Assembly: GCA_025642075.2 (NCBI GenBank)
Contig: JAODUO010000031.1
Coordinates: forward strand, 268,501-332,500
DNA length: 64,000 bases
Direction of reading: 5' to 3'
Source of the DNA: Ridgeia piscesae
Taxonomy: Eukaryota > Annelida > Polychaeta > Sabellida > Siboglinidae
Shown here: one piece after another, positions 1 to 62,649 of the stretch
How the letters are laid out: the number at the start of each line of letters is the position of its first letter
How positions within the stretch are numbered: the first letter of the stretch is position 1
The notes under the pieces: generated by a model
Database searches by the model: none
Told to the model about the DNA's origin: nothing
Seen by the model: the letters and a program-made list of their open reading frames with translations, nothing else
Translations under genes and position numbers: made by a program

Positions 1-235
1 GCAGCAAGAAAACGTCACAATACAACACAGCCCGGTCCAGCTCCCAGGACCGCGCCACTCTACACCAGAGCTTTGTACAGCCGGGCGACTTCAACTACCC
101 TTACGGCCAGATGCAGCCATGTCACCCCTTCGTACAGGACCCGTCCATGCCCCTTCTCAACCCGCCCAACCCCACCGTGCAGCTGGAGGAAGCCCGACGA
201 CGGCTCGAGGACGAAGCGAAGCCTATTATGTCGAG
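1..235 (+). CDS. Axin: Axin exon (partial at window edge), pre-DIX region
   Basis: Open from base 3 in one frame to the donor AG|gtgggtg at 235/236, exit phase 2. Encodes a Ser/Gln-rich stretch, then [16 protein letters not shown] and the acidic/basic [18 protein letters not shown]. The Axin family carries a similar LEEARRRLE helix upstream of DIX. The left end is cut by the window, so the acceptor is not seen. Confidence 0.85.
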
Positions 236-3200
236 GTGGGTGTAGATCTGCACTAACTGTTTCTGTTTTCTCTCTATCACCGACCTGGAACACACGTGTT
301 GGTAGTTTTAGTTTCTGATTTTCAAGTTAACAATGACAAAATATGTGGTTTCTGGTTAGTCTTACAAAATGACTGCTGCTCATGCGAATGGGTTGGATAT
401 TCTGTTGCACACTTTTGTTGAAATTTTGACGTCAATATTTTCATTGTGATTAAAATGGAGGATTACGTTAAATAGTTGTTTAGATTTGTATGCGTGTAAC
501 ATTTATGTGGCAAATGTCACAGCAACATTGTAACATAATGCATATTTCTTTTCTAAATGTTGCTGGCAATGCAAAGCGAGGTAGAGGGCCTGTGTATAAG
601 AATTATTGTGACATCAACTTCCGTGTCGATCAGTGGTTGTATGACGTTGTTTGTGCAGGTCATTTACGGGTACTTCGTCGTCACGAGACCGCCGCAGTAT
701 GCAGCCCCCGCCCCCTCGCTCAATGTCCACCAGTCGCAACATTCCCCAGAGCGCCCCACTAGACCTCTCATCATCCGAGGAACACTCGTCCGGGTCAGCG
801 ACGTCCGAGTAAGTCTTCTCACATGTCTTCAACGAAACCAAACGTGTCACTAGAAATGTATTCGTATCAACAAATTTAACTTTCAATATTTTGTATAGTT
901 AATGTTTATGACTGACAACTAATTTAACTTGTGAATAGATACATGATTATATCAGTATTTAAAACTAATGCTAGCCAATAAAAACGTAATAATCAGTATA
1001 AAAGAAATTATGTGTGGCTGCACAAAATAAATGTCTTATTAACGGAATATGTTATGGTGATGTTTATGATGTATGAAATATGTGTACATTTTATTACGAT
1101 GTACAGTGACGAGACCTAGTGTATTAGATGTCGTATTGTTGTGTCACTTCATGTGTGTCGTTGTGTCATCTTCAGGAGGAGACAGAGCAAGAAGGCGTCC
1201 GACGTGACAGTGGTTGGCTACTACTTCTGCGGTGAGCCGATTCCATATCGCATCACTGTCCCTGGGAAGAGGATCACCCTGGCTCAGTTCAAGCAACTCA
1301 TCACGAAGCGAGGCAACTACAGGTGGGTACAGAACAGTGCTCTTATGCAATGGGACGGGAATTTGAATAAAAACTTATAGGACAAATAATGGACAAAACA
1401 TGACAGATGCTGAAAAAAATTAATAAAAGTAATGATAGTTGGGTCAGAAATAAAAAATACATAATTTTGCATATTTCCGCTATTGTTGTAATTATTGTGA
1501 ATGGAGTTTTCATAAATATTTAGGTTGCATGTCTTTTATTATGATATGTGCTAATTAACTCTGGGCATTGTGAGTGTATAGAAAGGCAGTAGTCATTGAG
1601 AGCTGTCCCACTCTACAGTGCAGGTGTCCACTTGCGCCTGCCCTGTGGGTTTGTGGGTGTTCCACAGTATAAGATGATATTGCAAGGAGAGGACATTGTG
1701 TACATGCCAAGACTTGGCATTTGCCACAAGACTAAATCTCCATAAAGCAGCCAGATTAAACAGCTGTCTTCAGCCAGTTATCGTTTGATGTGGCCACCTT
1801 TAATAACTGTTTGGCAAGCTGCTTGGCCATTCAGGCTGGCCACTTCAAAGGGTGGTGCTGCCCTTTGAAGGGCAAGTTGTGTGATGACCACTAGCAGCCA
1901 TCAAAGCAAACCCTTTCATTACAGTCAGCTTTCCATGCACTAATTAGCTTTTAATTGGGCGCTGACATTAGATTAGGTGGGAGGCTGCTTTCAAGTAAGA
2001 CTTGCTGTAGATTGTTTCCCAGTATTCTACCAGGTACCAACATGTATGTGCATATCTCGAGTATGTGCGAGCACATCCGTATAAGAGTAGATCTGTTTGG
2101 ATTCACAGAGGCGCCTTGTTACGCAAATAATGTTCAGTGTTACTGTTATTTATAAGTCTGCTAAAAAAAATATTCCGATCAAATGATCTTTGTCCATGAT
2201 AAATCTAATCAAATATATATTTTATCGTCGTTTTATCGTATGTATAAAACATAAATATACTGCTAAAAAATAAGTAAAAATGAATACAGAAGAGATTGTA
2301 TAATATTGATAACCATTAAAAACAGTAGGTACACATCAAGTAGATAAACATGGACGCTGCCCGGTTATGTGCAGCATCACCCAACTGACAGACATTTGAA
2401 TCTAGTGGAGATGCATGCTTCGTTGAGTCATGATGCTGTACACACATGCAGACAACACATCAAGTAGATAAACATGGACACTGCCCAGTTATGTACAGCA
2501 TCACCCAACTGACAGACATTTGAATCTAGTGGAGATGCATGCTTCGTTGAGTCATGATGCTGTACACACATGCAGACAACACATCAAGTAGATAAACATG
2601 GACACTGCCCAGTTATGTACAGCATCACCCAACTGACAGACATTTGAATCTAGTGGAGATGCATGCTTCGTTGAGTCATGATGCTGTACACACATGCAGA
2701 CAACACATCAAAGCTGGCCGCATTTAGACTTCAAAGAGCCTAATCACTGGTCCAGCAGCAGTGGGGGTGGGGTGGGGGTGGGGAGGCTGGAAGATATAGG
2801 GGCTGCCTCCTGTGGTGTATTGGCAGCACCAGGTAGTGTCAACAGCAGCATCTGGGGCCGTGTTTACCTGGCAGCTGTGTGCAGCAGACCCCAAACACTG
2901 CTGGCAACTGTTACAAGCACAGTGTGGCTACAACGGAACTGTGCTACATACAGCATAAGAGTTATTTGGTGTCCGAAACGATTTAATCAAGAACACGGTT
3001 ACCAGAGATACTCTTAATTAAAAGAAGTATGGATATGCTTTACATATTATGGTGGCAGCTCGAATACTGTAAGATTTATCACTTAATTTGGAGCTTTCTA
3101 ATTGAAACTTGCAATGTTGCAACATGAAGATATGATTTTTTTTTAAATCCACTTGAATACTGCTTTTCCATTTTGAGATTGACTGACCATTTTGTAGTGA

Positions 3201-3782
3201 TGCACCTTTGAGTGTAGTTTCCAAGGATTTAGATGCAGTTGATTATTATTCTTATTATTTTTACATGAAATTTAACAGTGAGGAATATTCCCTTTGATGG
3301 TTGGCGAAATTACGATCTGTTGTAGCTCTTAATGACAGTTCTCGTTTGGTGCTTAAAGAAAGTGAGCACTCAAATTAATCATGGGTAATAAAACACAATT
3401 TACAACATACATAGAGTAATGTACACAATAATTAGCTGTATAAGAAAGGGATAAGTTATTAAACCCTGACATGGTCATGATAAAACAAGTTTATTTAATT
3501 AAATAAACAAAAACCTAAAACTGACACACCTGTAAGTCAAAGAGGCCCTATGAAAGAGACTTGTACTTTTAAAGTGATTTAGATACAGCATAAGTATCTG
3601 GAACTAGCTGTGTCATGTAACCGACTCATATGATGACGTGTGTTTGTTGTTGCAGGTACTTCTTCAAGAAGGCTTGTGATGAGTTTGACTCTGGTGTTGT
3701 CCACGAGGAGATCATCGATGACTTGGCAGTTCTCCCGCTGTGGGAGGGCAAGGTCGTTGGCAAAGTCGACAGGATCGAGTGA
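1..3782 (+). CDS. Axin: Axin, 3' part (four last coding exons, DIX domain)
   Basis: Scaffold of the cytoplasmic beta-catenin destruction complex in Wnt signalling; its C-terminal DIX domain polymerises head to tail and binds Dishevelled (family knowledge). Seen here: exons 1-235, 659-808, 1176-1322 and 3656-3782, joined with phases 2, 2, 2 and ending in TGA at 3780-3782, giving 218 C-terminal residues. The first exon has the Axin-type segment [18 protein letters not shown]. The second is Ser/Pro-rich linker. The third starts the DIX domain ([15 protein letters not shown]) and the fourth completes it ([13 protein letters not shown] and the end [11 protein letters not shown]). RGS, GSK3- and beta-catenin-binding parts must lie left of the window. 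Convergent with Cep112 on the other strand. Whether it is the only Axin paralogue cannot be seen here. Confidence 0.95.
236..658 (+). other. Axin intron
   Basis: GT at 236 and AG at 657-658. Plain AT-rich intron; no repeat or conserved element seen. Confidence 0.8.
659..808 (+). CDS. Axin: Axin exon, Ser/Pro-rich linker
   Basis: Acceptor ttgtgcag|G at 658/659 and donor GA|gtaagt at 808/809; entry 1 nt, exit phase 2. Translates in frame with both neighbours to a low-complexity linker ([19 protein letters not shown], then [13 protein letters not shown]). Such disordered sequence is usual between the beta-catenin-binding part and DIX. Confidence 0.8.
809..1175 (+). other. Axin intron
   Basis: gtaagt donor, catcttcag acceptor. 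AT-rich, nothing further recognised. Confidence 0.8.
1176..1322 (+). CDS. Axin: Axin exon, first part of DIX domain
   Basis: Acceptor catcttcag|G, donor AG|gtgggt. Encodes [20 protein letters not shown], then [20 protein letters not shown] and LITKRGNY. The [11 protein letters not shown] signature is diagnostic for the Axin DIX beta strands. Confidence 0.95.
1843..1870. repeat. Perfect 10-bp inverted repeat with TCF-like cores
   Basis: CTTCAAAGGG (1843-1852), 8-base loop, CCCTTTGAAG (1861-1870). Each arm contains a TTCAAAGG/CCTTTGAA element close to the TCF/LEF consensus. Confidence 0.6.
2331..2702. repeat. 124-bp tandem repeat, three copies
   Basis: The motif acacatcaagtagataaaca restarts at 2331, 2455 and 2579, and is cut at 2703. 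Copies 2 and 3 are nearly identical; copy 1 differs at a few positions. Confidence 0.9.
3656..3782 (+). CDS. Axin: Axin terminal exon, end of DIX domain and stop
   Basis: Acceptor ttgttgttgcag|G. Reads [18 protein letters not shown], then [18 protein letters not shown] and VDRIE followed by TGA at 3780. Completes the DIX fold at the usual C terminus of Axin proteins. Confidence 0.95.
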
Positions 3783-5344
3783 GCACTCGTAGATCTCTGG
3801 TGGCTCCACACCTTGTCAGATATATCAAATGCTGCTAACTGGTTGAGGAATACTGCAACCGTGTCTCTGTGATTGGCTGGCGTGACAAGAAGGCCAAAGA
3901 CTTCAGTGACGGACAGAAATGCAGCAGCCTTGTAGCTTGCCATGTCAGGTGGTGCCACCTCGTGTGTGTCGCCCGCCGCCATAATGTTTGACTGTGATCT
4001 AATTTTTCTGACTTGCATATCTTGGGGTCGTGGCTGCAGTGTGTTGCAATCGATGCCCTCCAGGAATCAGCTGTATTTGTGAACAGCTGATCTTTGACAC
4101 CAGTCAGACACAAACACACGACAGAGACGTAACAGGTGGACCGTGTCACATTGAACTGTTGGATAGTTTGGGACATTGTGCAACAAATGCCCCAAACGTT
4201 TGGGTAGTCATACCTCTTGCTTTGGTTTTCAAAATATACCAGTGACATTTCTCATGTAAACCTGTTGTTTTCATGTTTGTCATGAATGTCAAGTGATGTT
4301 TCGGTTTCGCTATGTTGACATTGCCAGTGGCAGCCCAGTGTTTGTGGCTTTGTTACATCAAATGACACTTGACCATATAGAACAAATCATACAAGAAATG
4401 AGCTGCAGATTCTAAATACAGGTATTTTATTTGGCTTTTAGTAACATGTGATCAGGTTTGATAGCATGTTATGCGAGGCCATCTAAATTTGTCAGCAAAT
4501 TTGATTATGAAAATGATTTTACAACGCTATGTGTAAAACCAAATTTTTATGTAAAGTTGTCGATGTGAAGATGTCATAGTTGAAAGTCCTCAAATTGGAC
4601 AGATGCCTCAGGAAGATGTCAGGTAAAAGCTGCAAAGGTTGTTGGTTCATATATTATGTTACCACTGCTTTCATCAGAAACTTACAACACTAGTTATCCA
4701 CAGCTTGTTTAAATTGTCACCAATTATTGTGTTTTATGATATAATTTGGTGTCCTAAAACTGGTACAACAAAGTGGCATTGTGTGTCTTGGGAGAACAAG
4801 GTTCGGGAAGAGAAGGAGCAGGGAAGTGATCGGGGACAGAAGGAGGTGGACAGTTTGTATCTTACATGCTGTCTGTTTTAACAAACGTTTTGAAAGATCA
4901 AATTTAGGCAATCAAAATCTTGTCTTAAATACACATTGCAAGTGTACGCAAACGGCCGCCGACACATGTGTAATGAATGTGTGAGAACGAGTAATACTGG
5001 TTTTTAGTTTTATTTAGTCCCTCAGTATAAGACGTGATGCTGTGTATATTTTAATAGGTTATTGGTGTGGTGCTGCTGGAGGCAAGAGAAGACGACTGAC
5101 TCACTGTTGTGTAGTTGACGTGTCCTTCAACATGTACCTCAGACCTGAGCATGGGGGCCTGTGTGAGCAACTGTACTTGTGGCTGCTCTGTTACTCATCA
5201 GCCAGTTGCATTGGATTGTTCCCGGCGCAATCATTCGTTGTTTGAAATGTTTTTATCTTGCCTACCAGGGATTACGACACAACAGAGGTTGTCAGAAACA
5301 GTTTTTTAAATTGCTGCTTTTTAAACCCATCAAAAATTTGACTG

Positions 5345-5350
5345 AATAAA
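5345..5350 (+). promoter_or_regulatory. Candidate polyadenylation signal (Axin)
   Basis: AATAAA on the sense strand about 1.56 kb after the Axin stop. One of two canonical hexamers on this strand; use not demonstrable from sequence. Confidence 0.3.
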
Positions 5351-5609
5351 ATCGTGCTACTTCACGTGTAACTGAAGTGCCACTTCAGTTTGATATTACT
5401 ACCTCTGTTAAGAAACATTATCCACAGTGTATATGTTGCAACAAGAGTAATTACAAAATCTTGTCAACACGTCGCATCGGTTAAACAGTTTTTATATTTC
5501 CGGTAAAACCGGTTTTAGGTTTGTACCTGACCTTTGACCTTCGTGAGCAGCTGGTCTAGCAGACGTAGGGAGGGCTGTTTTGATTCAGTTTTACCCATGT
5601 GTCTGCCTA

Positions 5610-5905
5610 TGGAGGCATTGTGACGCAGTCAGTGTCTACCTGTAGAGGTGGACTGACACAGTCGGTGTCTATCTATGGGGATGGGGTGACACAGTCATAA
5701 TGTCTACCTGTGGAAGTGGGGTGACATAGTCAGTGTTTACCTGTGGGGGTGGGTTGACTCAGTCAGTATCTGCCTGTGGAGGCGGGGTGACACAGTCAGT
5801 ATCTGCCTGTGGAAGTGGGGTGACACAGTCAGTGTCTGCGTGTGGAAGTGGGGGTGACCCAGTTGTAATGTCTACCTGTGGAGGTGGGGTGACACAGTCA
5901 CATTG
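5610..5905. repeat. Degenerate ~33-bp minisatellite
   Basis: Imperfect units of the type gtctacctgtggaggtgggg followed by tgacacagtcagt, about 8 copies, many substitutions. In the presumed Axin 3' flank. Confidence 0.8.
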
Positions 5906-6032
5906 GTTGTCAGAGTTGGAGACTTGTACATAGTCATTGTAAAAAGTTGGTCTCCGACTGTGTGAAGTGAAGTGTGGCACCCGTGTGATTGGTCACCTAT
6001 GGCAATTTGTGTACATGAATGTTGAAATGCAG

Positions 6033-6038
6033 AATAAA
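6033..6038 (+). promoter_or_regulatory. Candidate polyadenylation signal (Axin, distal)
   Basis: AATAAA in gcagaataaagtttgtatca, followed closely by T-rich and TGT-rich sequence as at cleavage sites. Confidence 0.35.
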
Positions 6039-6639
6039 GTTTGTATCATATTTTTACACATGTAAATTGTGGCTTGTTTCTGTGACAGCAGCTTCAAGGT
6101 GCAGGTCTCACAACGCATGTGACCCTTGAACCTAGGCTGTCATCCATCATTAATTCTTAAAAGCCTTAGATAAGTATTGTTGTGTGTGGCACTGTGTCTA
6201 CGTGTGTATGCTAAACACTGCGTACTTTCCCATTGTGTTATTGTCCAATCCTCAAATCATTTGCATTCAAATTTAATCTCGATGTTTTCGACATGTCCAC
6301 ATACAAACATAAAAATTGAAACTTGTTTTTTAATCGATGACGACACCTAAGTAGGTATTTGGGCACAATAAATATAACCTATCATTCACATTACGCCAAA
6401 TGAATTTGTATACGGGTTGTCTGCATGTAAGAAATAAAGAAGAAATAAAATACTTTTACCAAGTTCTAATTATAGCCCTAGAGTGACGGCTGGGATTAGA
6501 TTAGTCAGAAATGTCGTCGTGCGTACTCCGCCTCCGCAAAAATTATAAACTACGTTGCCGATTATGGTGACGTTTAAAAACTGTTTTCATTAGTAAATTA
6601 TTTAATAACAACGGTATAAAGTATAAGTTTATTGTGATC

Positions 6640-7650
6640 TTGTCAAATTGTCGACGTTGACAAATGTTGTTCTCACGGCGGTCGGCGGTCGGAGCTCGGT
6701 CGTGGGCTGTGGCCCAGTGTGGGCATTCACCCGGCTCAGCAGGCAGAAACAATGAGCATCAAAGCGGCCTTATAGCCGGTATAAATCGGCACGCGTTATG
6801 GCACACTTTGTGCTCACATTACAAAGTCTGCTCATACCGAGAAATGTCACGCCAGATTCCAATTGATCAATTATGCCTCCCCTCGAGGATCTTTTGATAA
6901 CCACTTTGGCCGGTGCTAGGCGAAGGCATTGACGGCTATCCGGTCCTGCCTCTGACGGGCAGAACGCGACGAGCGCGGTCTTCGTTGGCTGCCTATTTTA
7001 CATGCGTCGTGCAGCCGTTATCGTCTCTCGACGGTGGCCATTAGGGGCACTCCGGACTCTCGGCGAATGAATCACTTCCTGGATAATGGCGATCGTAAAT
7101 CCCCGACTTCTTTGATCTGCGCCGCGCGGGATTTTTTGCACACAAAAACGACCGATGCGCCATCCACCGGGTATTAGCCTACACCTTGACGTTATTACAT
7201 CGCCACCTAGCGTTGTATCGATCAGTCGATCTGCACAATGCGCAGACAGAAGATCAAAGCGTCTAGATGGTGGCGCATTACCTAAAAGTGCAATATTATT
7301 ACATGTATTAGCGGGCAAGGTGTGTGCGTTCATTACGTGCGACACATCGACGGGGGTCGCATGCGCGGATGTGGGTCACGTGGCCACGGATCGCCGAAGA
7401 CAAGAAAGACGCCATTACACATACGAAGTTGAAGCAGCGTGTGCGTCATGCGCGTTGGTCTGCTATCATTCGCTCTAGCAGCAGAAACACTAACTGCATC
7501 ATTAATCATTTATTAAAAAACCGTTGTTGTCAAACCATTTTAGCGTGGGTGTGATCGCACTGATAATGTGTGTGTGGGAAGTGGAAACGTTGACATGGAA
7601 TCGACCATAGGCATAGATCTGGCGTATTCCGTTTCACAGTCACAGACGAG
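6640..7650. promoter_or_regulatory. CpG-rich patch with TCF/LEF-type motifs
   Basis: CpG dinucleotides are much denser here than in the AT-rich surroundings. Core motifs ATCAAAG or CTTTGAT occur at 6758-6764, 7110-7116 and 7253-7259, with another at 7888-7894. No convincing coding frame. It may be a promoter or enhancer; the position 0.6 kb past a candidate Axin end is suggestive only. Confidence 0.35.
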
Positions 7651-10023
7651 CGTAGTAGTAACGTTCACACACTGACACCGAGGTGGTCTGGAGAGGAGAT
7701 CGGCTGGTACTAATGTCATGATTACTTTTTAAAAGTATGAAAAATATTTTGATAAAGTAGTTGCATTTTTGTGTAAGTTAACGCAACAGTTTCGGTTCCT
7801 TTACTTGCCACTTGGACAAATACCCAGCACAGCAGCGGTGTAATTTGCAACTGGAAACCTGCCGAGTTAAACGTGGGACAGTGAACATCAAAGGTTATAT
7901 TGCGGTCAACGAGGCCCGCTCCGATGATATTGCCAATAAAACGTGTATAGAAAATGGATATATTGTTTACCGTTTGTACGCTCCTGTCGTATCTTTCGAT
8001 TGCCAACATCATTACACCGGCCTGTTTGCCTTAGGCATAATTTACCGTAAAGGTAAAGCAACTAAACTAGATAAGTAGATTCAACTGGCAATGTGTAATT
8101 AGCTTAGGCCTTAGACTTAGTCTTAGTAGTGTGCGTGTGTGCATGCGTGCGCCCTGTGTGTGTGCATTGTGTATTTATTAACACTACACACACGCGCGCG
8201 GGGGTTATATTTAGTGTCAATAACATTAAATAATAAATTAAAACATTAAGCATGGATAATAAAAACACGTGCTGTGCACCAAATAAATAATAATTTATTA
8301 TAAAACCAAACACATCATACAAGGTTCACATGCTTTAAAATTACCTATTTACATGATATAAATTGCTCGAACAAACCAACAAATGTTTGTGCTTCCGCGA
8401 GTTATATATATGTAAATTTATTTACATATTCAAATTATGGTGTTCACCAAATCATTCTGGTCTTAAATAAATAATGAACATTGATTTTGCTAGGCCTTGT
8501 TGACAGAAATAAACAAGGCTGATTAGATGTTTATGTCACGATTTTAGGTTAACAAAGCTGTTAAAATTGTTGTTTATTTCTAGGTGAGGTAGTACACTAA
8601 TACGATAGTCTACTTGTTATTGAATTGCTATAGCACCTAATACAAAACTTGCTTTCATGGAAGTACAGTTTAACCTTACTTTACGATCACCTTGGAAATA
8701 CAGCCACCTCTCAATTATGACCATTATATGTCAGACCCAATTTTACCTGTAGTAAGTTATTCTTACTTTTGTGGCCACCATTTTCAGGTCAGTTGGGTGG
8801 GTGGTCTTAATGCCTTTCCACGTGTATACATTTTAAATGTAGTTAGTTCACATCTTCTTGTCTAAAAACCATTATTATATTTAAAATGTTGCTCCTTGTT
8901 CATAGTGAGTTAAAGTTTATTATGAGACGATTTCTGTGACTCATGCCTCCTTGTGAGCACATCAGAAGTGTCTTTAGCCACGGTATATTATCTCCTGAAT
9001 GTCATAAAAGATAATTGGCTGGCATTTTATTATTCAGCTATGTCGATAATTGCAGAGATTAGCTGCAACTTCCAGTCAAATGAGCAGGTTTTGATGACAC
9101 AATTTCCCAACTGAAATTATAAATACATAAACACGTGCTATGAAGAAACAATGAATGCATGGCTGCCGCAACTGAAATACTTGTACAGTGCGGGCCTAAG
9201 GAGTGGAGGCTTTGTTTGTGTTTTAAAATCTGCACTGAAGTGGCTTCTTCAACTGCTTAAGGCCATCACAAATAGAGTTCTGTCATGTCCAAATGTGTGT
9301 ACATCCACAGTATGTTTAGTTAAAAGATGTGTACATTTGATTATAATTATGGTCGAAACATTTATTTTCACTGCTACATCTCGTAGGTTGGTAACTATCC
9401 AAGGCAAACTGCGGGGTGGATATTTAGCTTTAAAACACTGAGTTTGTGAGATTGTTTTTGAGAGAGCAAGAAAAGCAACAATTTCAACACAGTAGTAGGT
9501 GATGTGTAATTGTGCCACACACCCACATGAAAACTCGTATTCTGAAAATCACAATGAGCCACCAGATCGTCGTCAACACTGGGTAGGCTTGATTTGACAT
9601 AAACATTAATTTTAAACGAAGTCCGCAAACAAATCGTATGAGGAAACCCCATGAAAATCTATCACAGGAATAAACAACTACGCATCAGCTAAGTCTTCAC
9701 ATACTATCTTCTATACATATTCATATATTGCCTTCATTGTTACGTTCCATAAACCTTCACGGATCTTATCACTTGCGAAATCACGATTAAAAATTGGTCT
9801 ACGGCACCACGCCCTGCTCATACTTATGTACTGAACCTATTTTATATGTGACCTAGTATCACTATAGCGCCAATGATTATAAACACATCAAACATTATCG
9901 CTGTTCTGCAATATACTATGTGCAACGTCAATGATTGTGTCGCCTCCCGTGTCATTTTGTGTCGCCGCCTGTGTAATTTTGTGTCACCGTTAACATCGGC
10001 TAAATCGTTGAACTTGCTCGTGG
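7650..10023. other. Intergenic, between convergent Axin and Cep112 ends
   Basis: AT-rich, no gene recognised. Contains one copy of a dispersed repeat (7850-8005), a second repeat-like stretch (8672-8720), and TTTATT at 9361-9366, which is an AATAAA polyadenylation hexamer on the Cep112 strand. Confidence 0.5.
7850..8005 (+). repeat. Dispersed repeat A, copy 1
   Basis: Shares an alignable run with 28037-28165: both have aacgtggga, then aacatcaaagg, then attgccaat and ttgtttacc in the same order and spacing. Unknown family, diverged. Confidence 0.6.
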
Positions 10024-60019
<49,996 letters not shown>

Positions 60020-60780
60020 CTCAGTCAGTTCTCCTCACATCACTCTGACCTACACAAAATACTCTCCATCTCAGTCAGTTCTCCTCACATCACTCTGACC
60101 TACACAAAATACTCTCCATCTCAGTCAGTTCTCCTCACATCACTCTGACCTACACAAAATACTCTCCATCTCAGTCAGTTCTCCTCACATCACTCTGACC
60201 TACACAAAATACTCTCCATCTCAGTCAGTTCTCCTCACATCACTCTGACCTACACAAAATACTCTCCATCTCAGTCAGTTCTCCTCACATCACTCTGACC
60301 TACACAAAATACTCTCCATCTCAGTCAGTTCTCCTCACATCACTCTGACCTACACAAAATACTCTCCATCTCAGTCATTTCTCCATCTCAGTCAGTTCTC
60401 ACGTCACAAATATTTCCATCTCAGTCGTTCTTAATCACTGATAAAAAATATTCCATCTCACAGTTCTCCTGGACATCATCTGACCTAACAAAATACTCTC
60501 CATCTCAGCAGTTCTCCTCAAATCTGACCTACACAAAATACTCTCCATCTCAGTCAGTTCTCCTCACATCACTCTGACCTACACAAAATACTCTCCATCT
60601 CAGTCTGTTCTCCTCACATCACTCTGACCTACACAAAATACTCTCCATCTCAGTCTGTTCTCCTCACATCACTCTGACCTACACAAAATACTCTCCATCT
60701 CAGTCAGTTCTCCTCACATCACTCTGACCTGACACAAGATACTCTCCATCTCAGTCAGTTCTCACGTCACTCTGACTTGA
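60020..60780. repeat. 50-bp minisatellite carrying the Cep112 start codon context
   Basis: Unit actctccatctcagtcagtt ctcctcacatcactctgacc tacacaaaat, about 15 copies. On the gene strand each unit reads aactgagATGGAGAGT, identical to the real start, then runs in frame to TGA after nine codons. An acceptor-like ttttgtgtag|G also recurs. Indel-rich at 60370-60540. Confidence 0.95.
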
Positions 60781-62649
60781 CACCAGGGCTTTATGCAGGA
60801 TAAAATTATTGCCAGTCACACATGTTTTGGTGGACACATGGACTACAAACACACATGTGACACAATTTTCACTCACTTTCAAGGCATAAAGTCTAACAAT
60901 ATATATGGTTTTGGAAGAGCTTTTTTTGCTCCTACCGATTTTGACCCATCCACCCCCCACCCATATTTCTACCGGTCCATATTTGTTTTTACCCGTCCAA
61001 ATGACAGGTGGACGGGTCTTCTACATAAAGCTATGCCTGACACAAGATACTCTCTATTACAGTCGGCTCTCTGCCACACCACTCTGACATGACACAAGAT
61101 ACTATCCATCTCAGTTGGATATCTAATCATTACTCTCTCCTAACACGAGATACTCTCCATCTCAGTCAGCACTCCTCCACATCAGTATTCGCTATGATCT
61201 AACACGACATACTCTACATTTTCAGTTTTCAAGATGCAACACTTGATGATGATACAGTGTGACTAGTGCCACATAAAGGAAAGTTCTCATACTGTAGCCC
61301 TGGTCAGATGGCGCTGATCAAAGCATTCTACAGATCTCCCATCCTGGCAAACATATTAATTCCAAAACCCAGCCAACTTGCAAAGGAAACACCAAACCAA
61401 ATAAGTCACTGAGGCACTCTCTGTGTCAAAATTAAACGACTGATTTATTAAAAAAATCTGCAATTTAATAATAATGTAGCCTCATTTAATAATTATTAAG
61501 CCATGATTAACAGGTTGCGCATGAAATTGTAATTAAATTTTGGGGTTGTCACGAATAGAACAAATTGCCTAATTGACCACAAGATGAGTAGACATGTTAA
61601 TCCTAATCCTCGGCAAAGCAGAAGCCTGAGAAGGCTACGCCTGGATGTTGTGTGTAGAAGAGGATGCTGAATGTTGGCTTTCTGCCAACAAGACTACTCG
61701 TCTGTGATGGTCTGTGTTACAGCCACAACAACACATGACTTATAAAGAATCCGAGATGGACAAGAATACTTGGAATCACTGGGCAGCTTAACTGAAGGCT
61801 TAACTTAACTCGATAAATCGGATAAACAAACCGCTCGAAACGCCGGCTTGTCTGGACATGTCTCATTAAATTCCAGGCGCAAGCATTATACATTTTAGTT
61901 TCATTTATATAATGCATTATTTAGATGTTATACACTAAACATATACCCATACATTATAATTGTAACTTTTGGCCTACGATTGATATACACTGTTTTAAGG
62001 TCGATTGTTCGTTTTGTTTTGGTTACATATCAAAAGCGTCTCTATTATCGCCCACGGTACAACCGTACGTTGGCATACTTGTAGAATCTAAATGTTCTAA
62101 AAACACAAGTTACTATAAATTGGTGCAATACAAGTGTAGCATTATATGTGTGCTATACCTACCAAAATATATAAATGCTGTTTTGGTTACAAAACTAAAT
62201 AAATCCAGTACATTAATCCACGACTTCAGTATCGCCGCCTTTCGCAGTTATCGTGAACTATATTTGAAGTATAGTTCGTAATTGTTCTACCAGAAGGCTT
62301 GACTAACAAACTGACTAACAACCTATTTTCGTTGTCATTCCTGCCTTGTAGTTCAGAATAATGTCATTACATTTATAACGTATTGCATTTTGAAGTGTAT
62401 TAACTGTCAAATTTACGACTGACATTGTTCGTTCTGCTGACTGCTTTCAGCTGTCGACATGTTTCATTAGAAAGACTATCTCTAGATGGCGACACTATCT
62501 CTGGTCGTCTACAAGTTTGGCGTCTGGGAAAAGAGGCACCTGTCGTCAACTTAATAGTAACATTTAATATAACCACGCTAGCGTGAAAACTGGTGTAACA
62601 GTCGTATGATATTTGTAATGGAGATAACTTAGTTAGTTTGATATACAAC
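60781..62649. other. Presumed upstream region of Cep112
   Basis: No gene recognised. Diverged remnants of the 50-bp repeat recur to about 61220 (gacacaagatactctccatc). Promoter of Cep112 expected here or in 5' UTR introns, but none is identifiable. Confidence 0.4.

Larger units (their letters stand above)
1323..3655 (+). other. Last Axin intron, with tandem repeat and TCF-like motifs
   Basis: 2.3 kb intron. Holds a perfect short inverted repeat (1843-1870), a 124-bp tandem repeat (2331-2702), and several matches to the TCF/LEF core (ATCAAAG or CTTTGAT) at 1900-1906, 2707-2713 and 3292-3298. Axin genes are classic Wnt feedback targets, so regulatory use is plausible but unproven. Confidence 0.6.
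3783..6640 (+). other. Presumed Axin 3' UTR and downstream sequence
   Basis: No coding sequence supported. Candidate AATAAA polyadenylation signals at 5345-5350 and 6033-6038; the second lies after a 33-bp degenerate repeat. True 3' end unknown. Confidence 0.45.

Noticed and set aside
2694..3017. 107-codon + frame in the last Axin intron
   Set aside because: Low-complexity Gly/Ser content, no motif, lies within a well-supported intron.
6998..7345. 115-codon - strand frame in the CpG-rich patch
   Set aside because: No recognisable motif; open frames are expected in GC-rich DNA.
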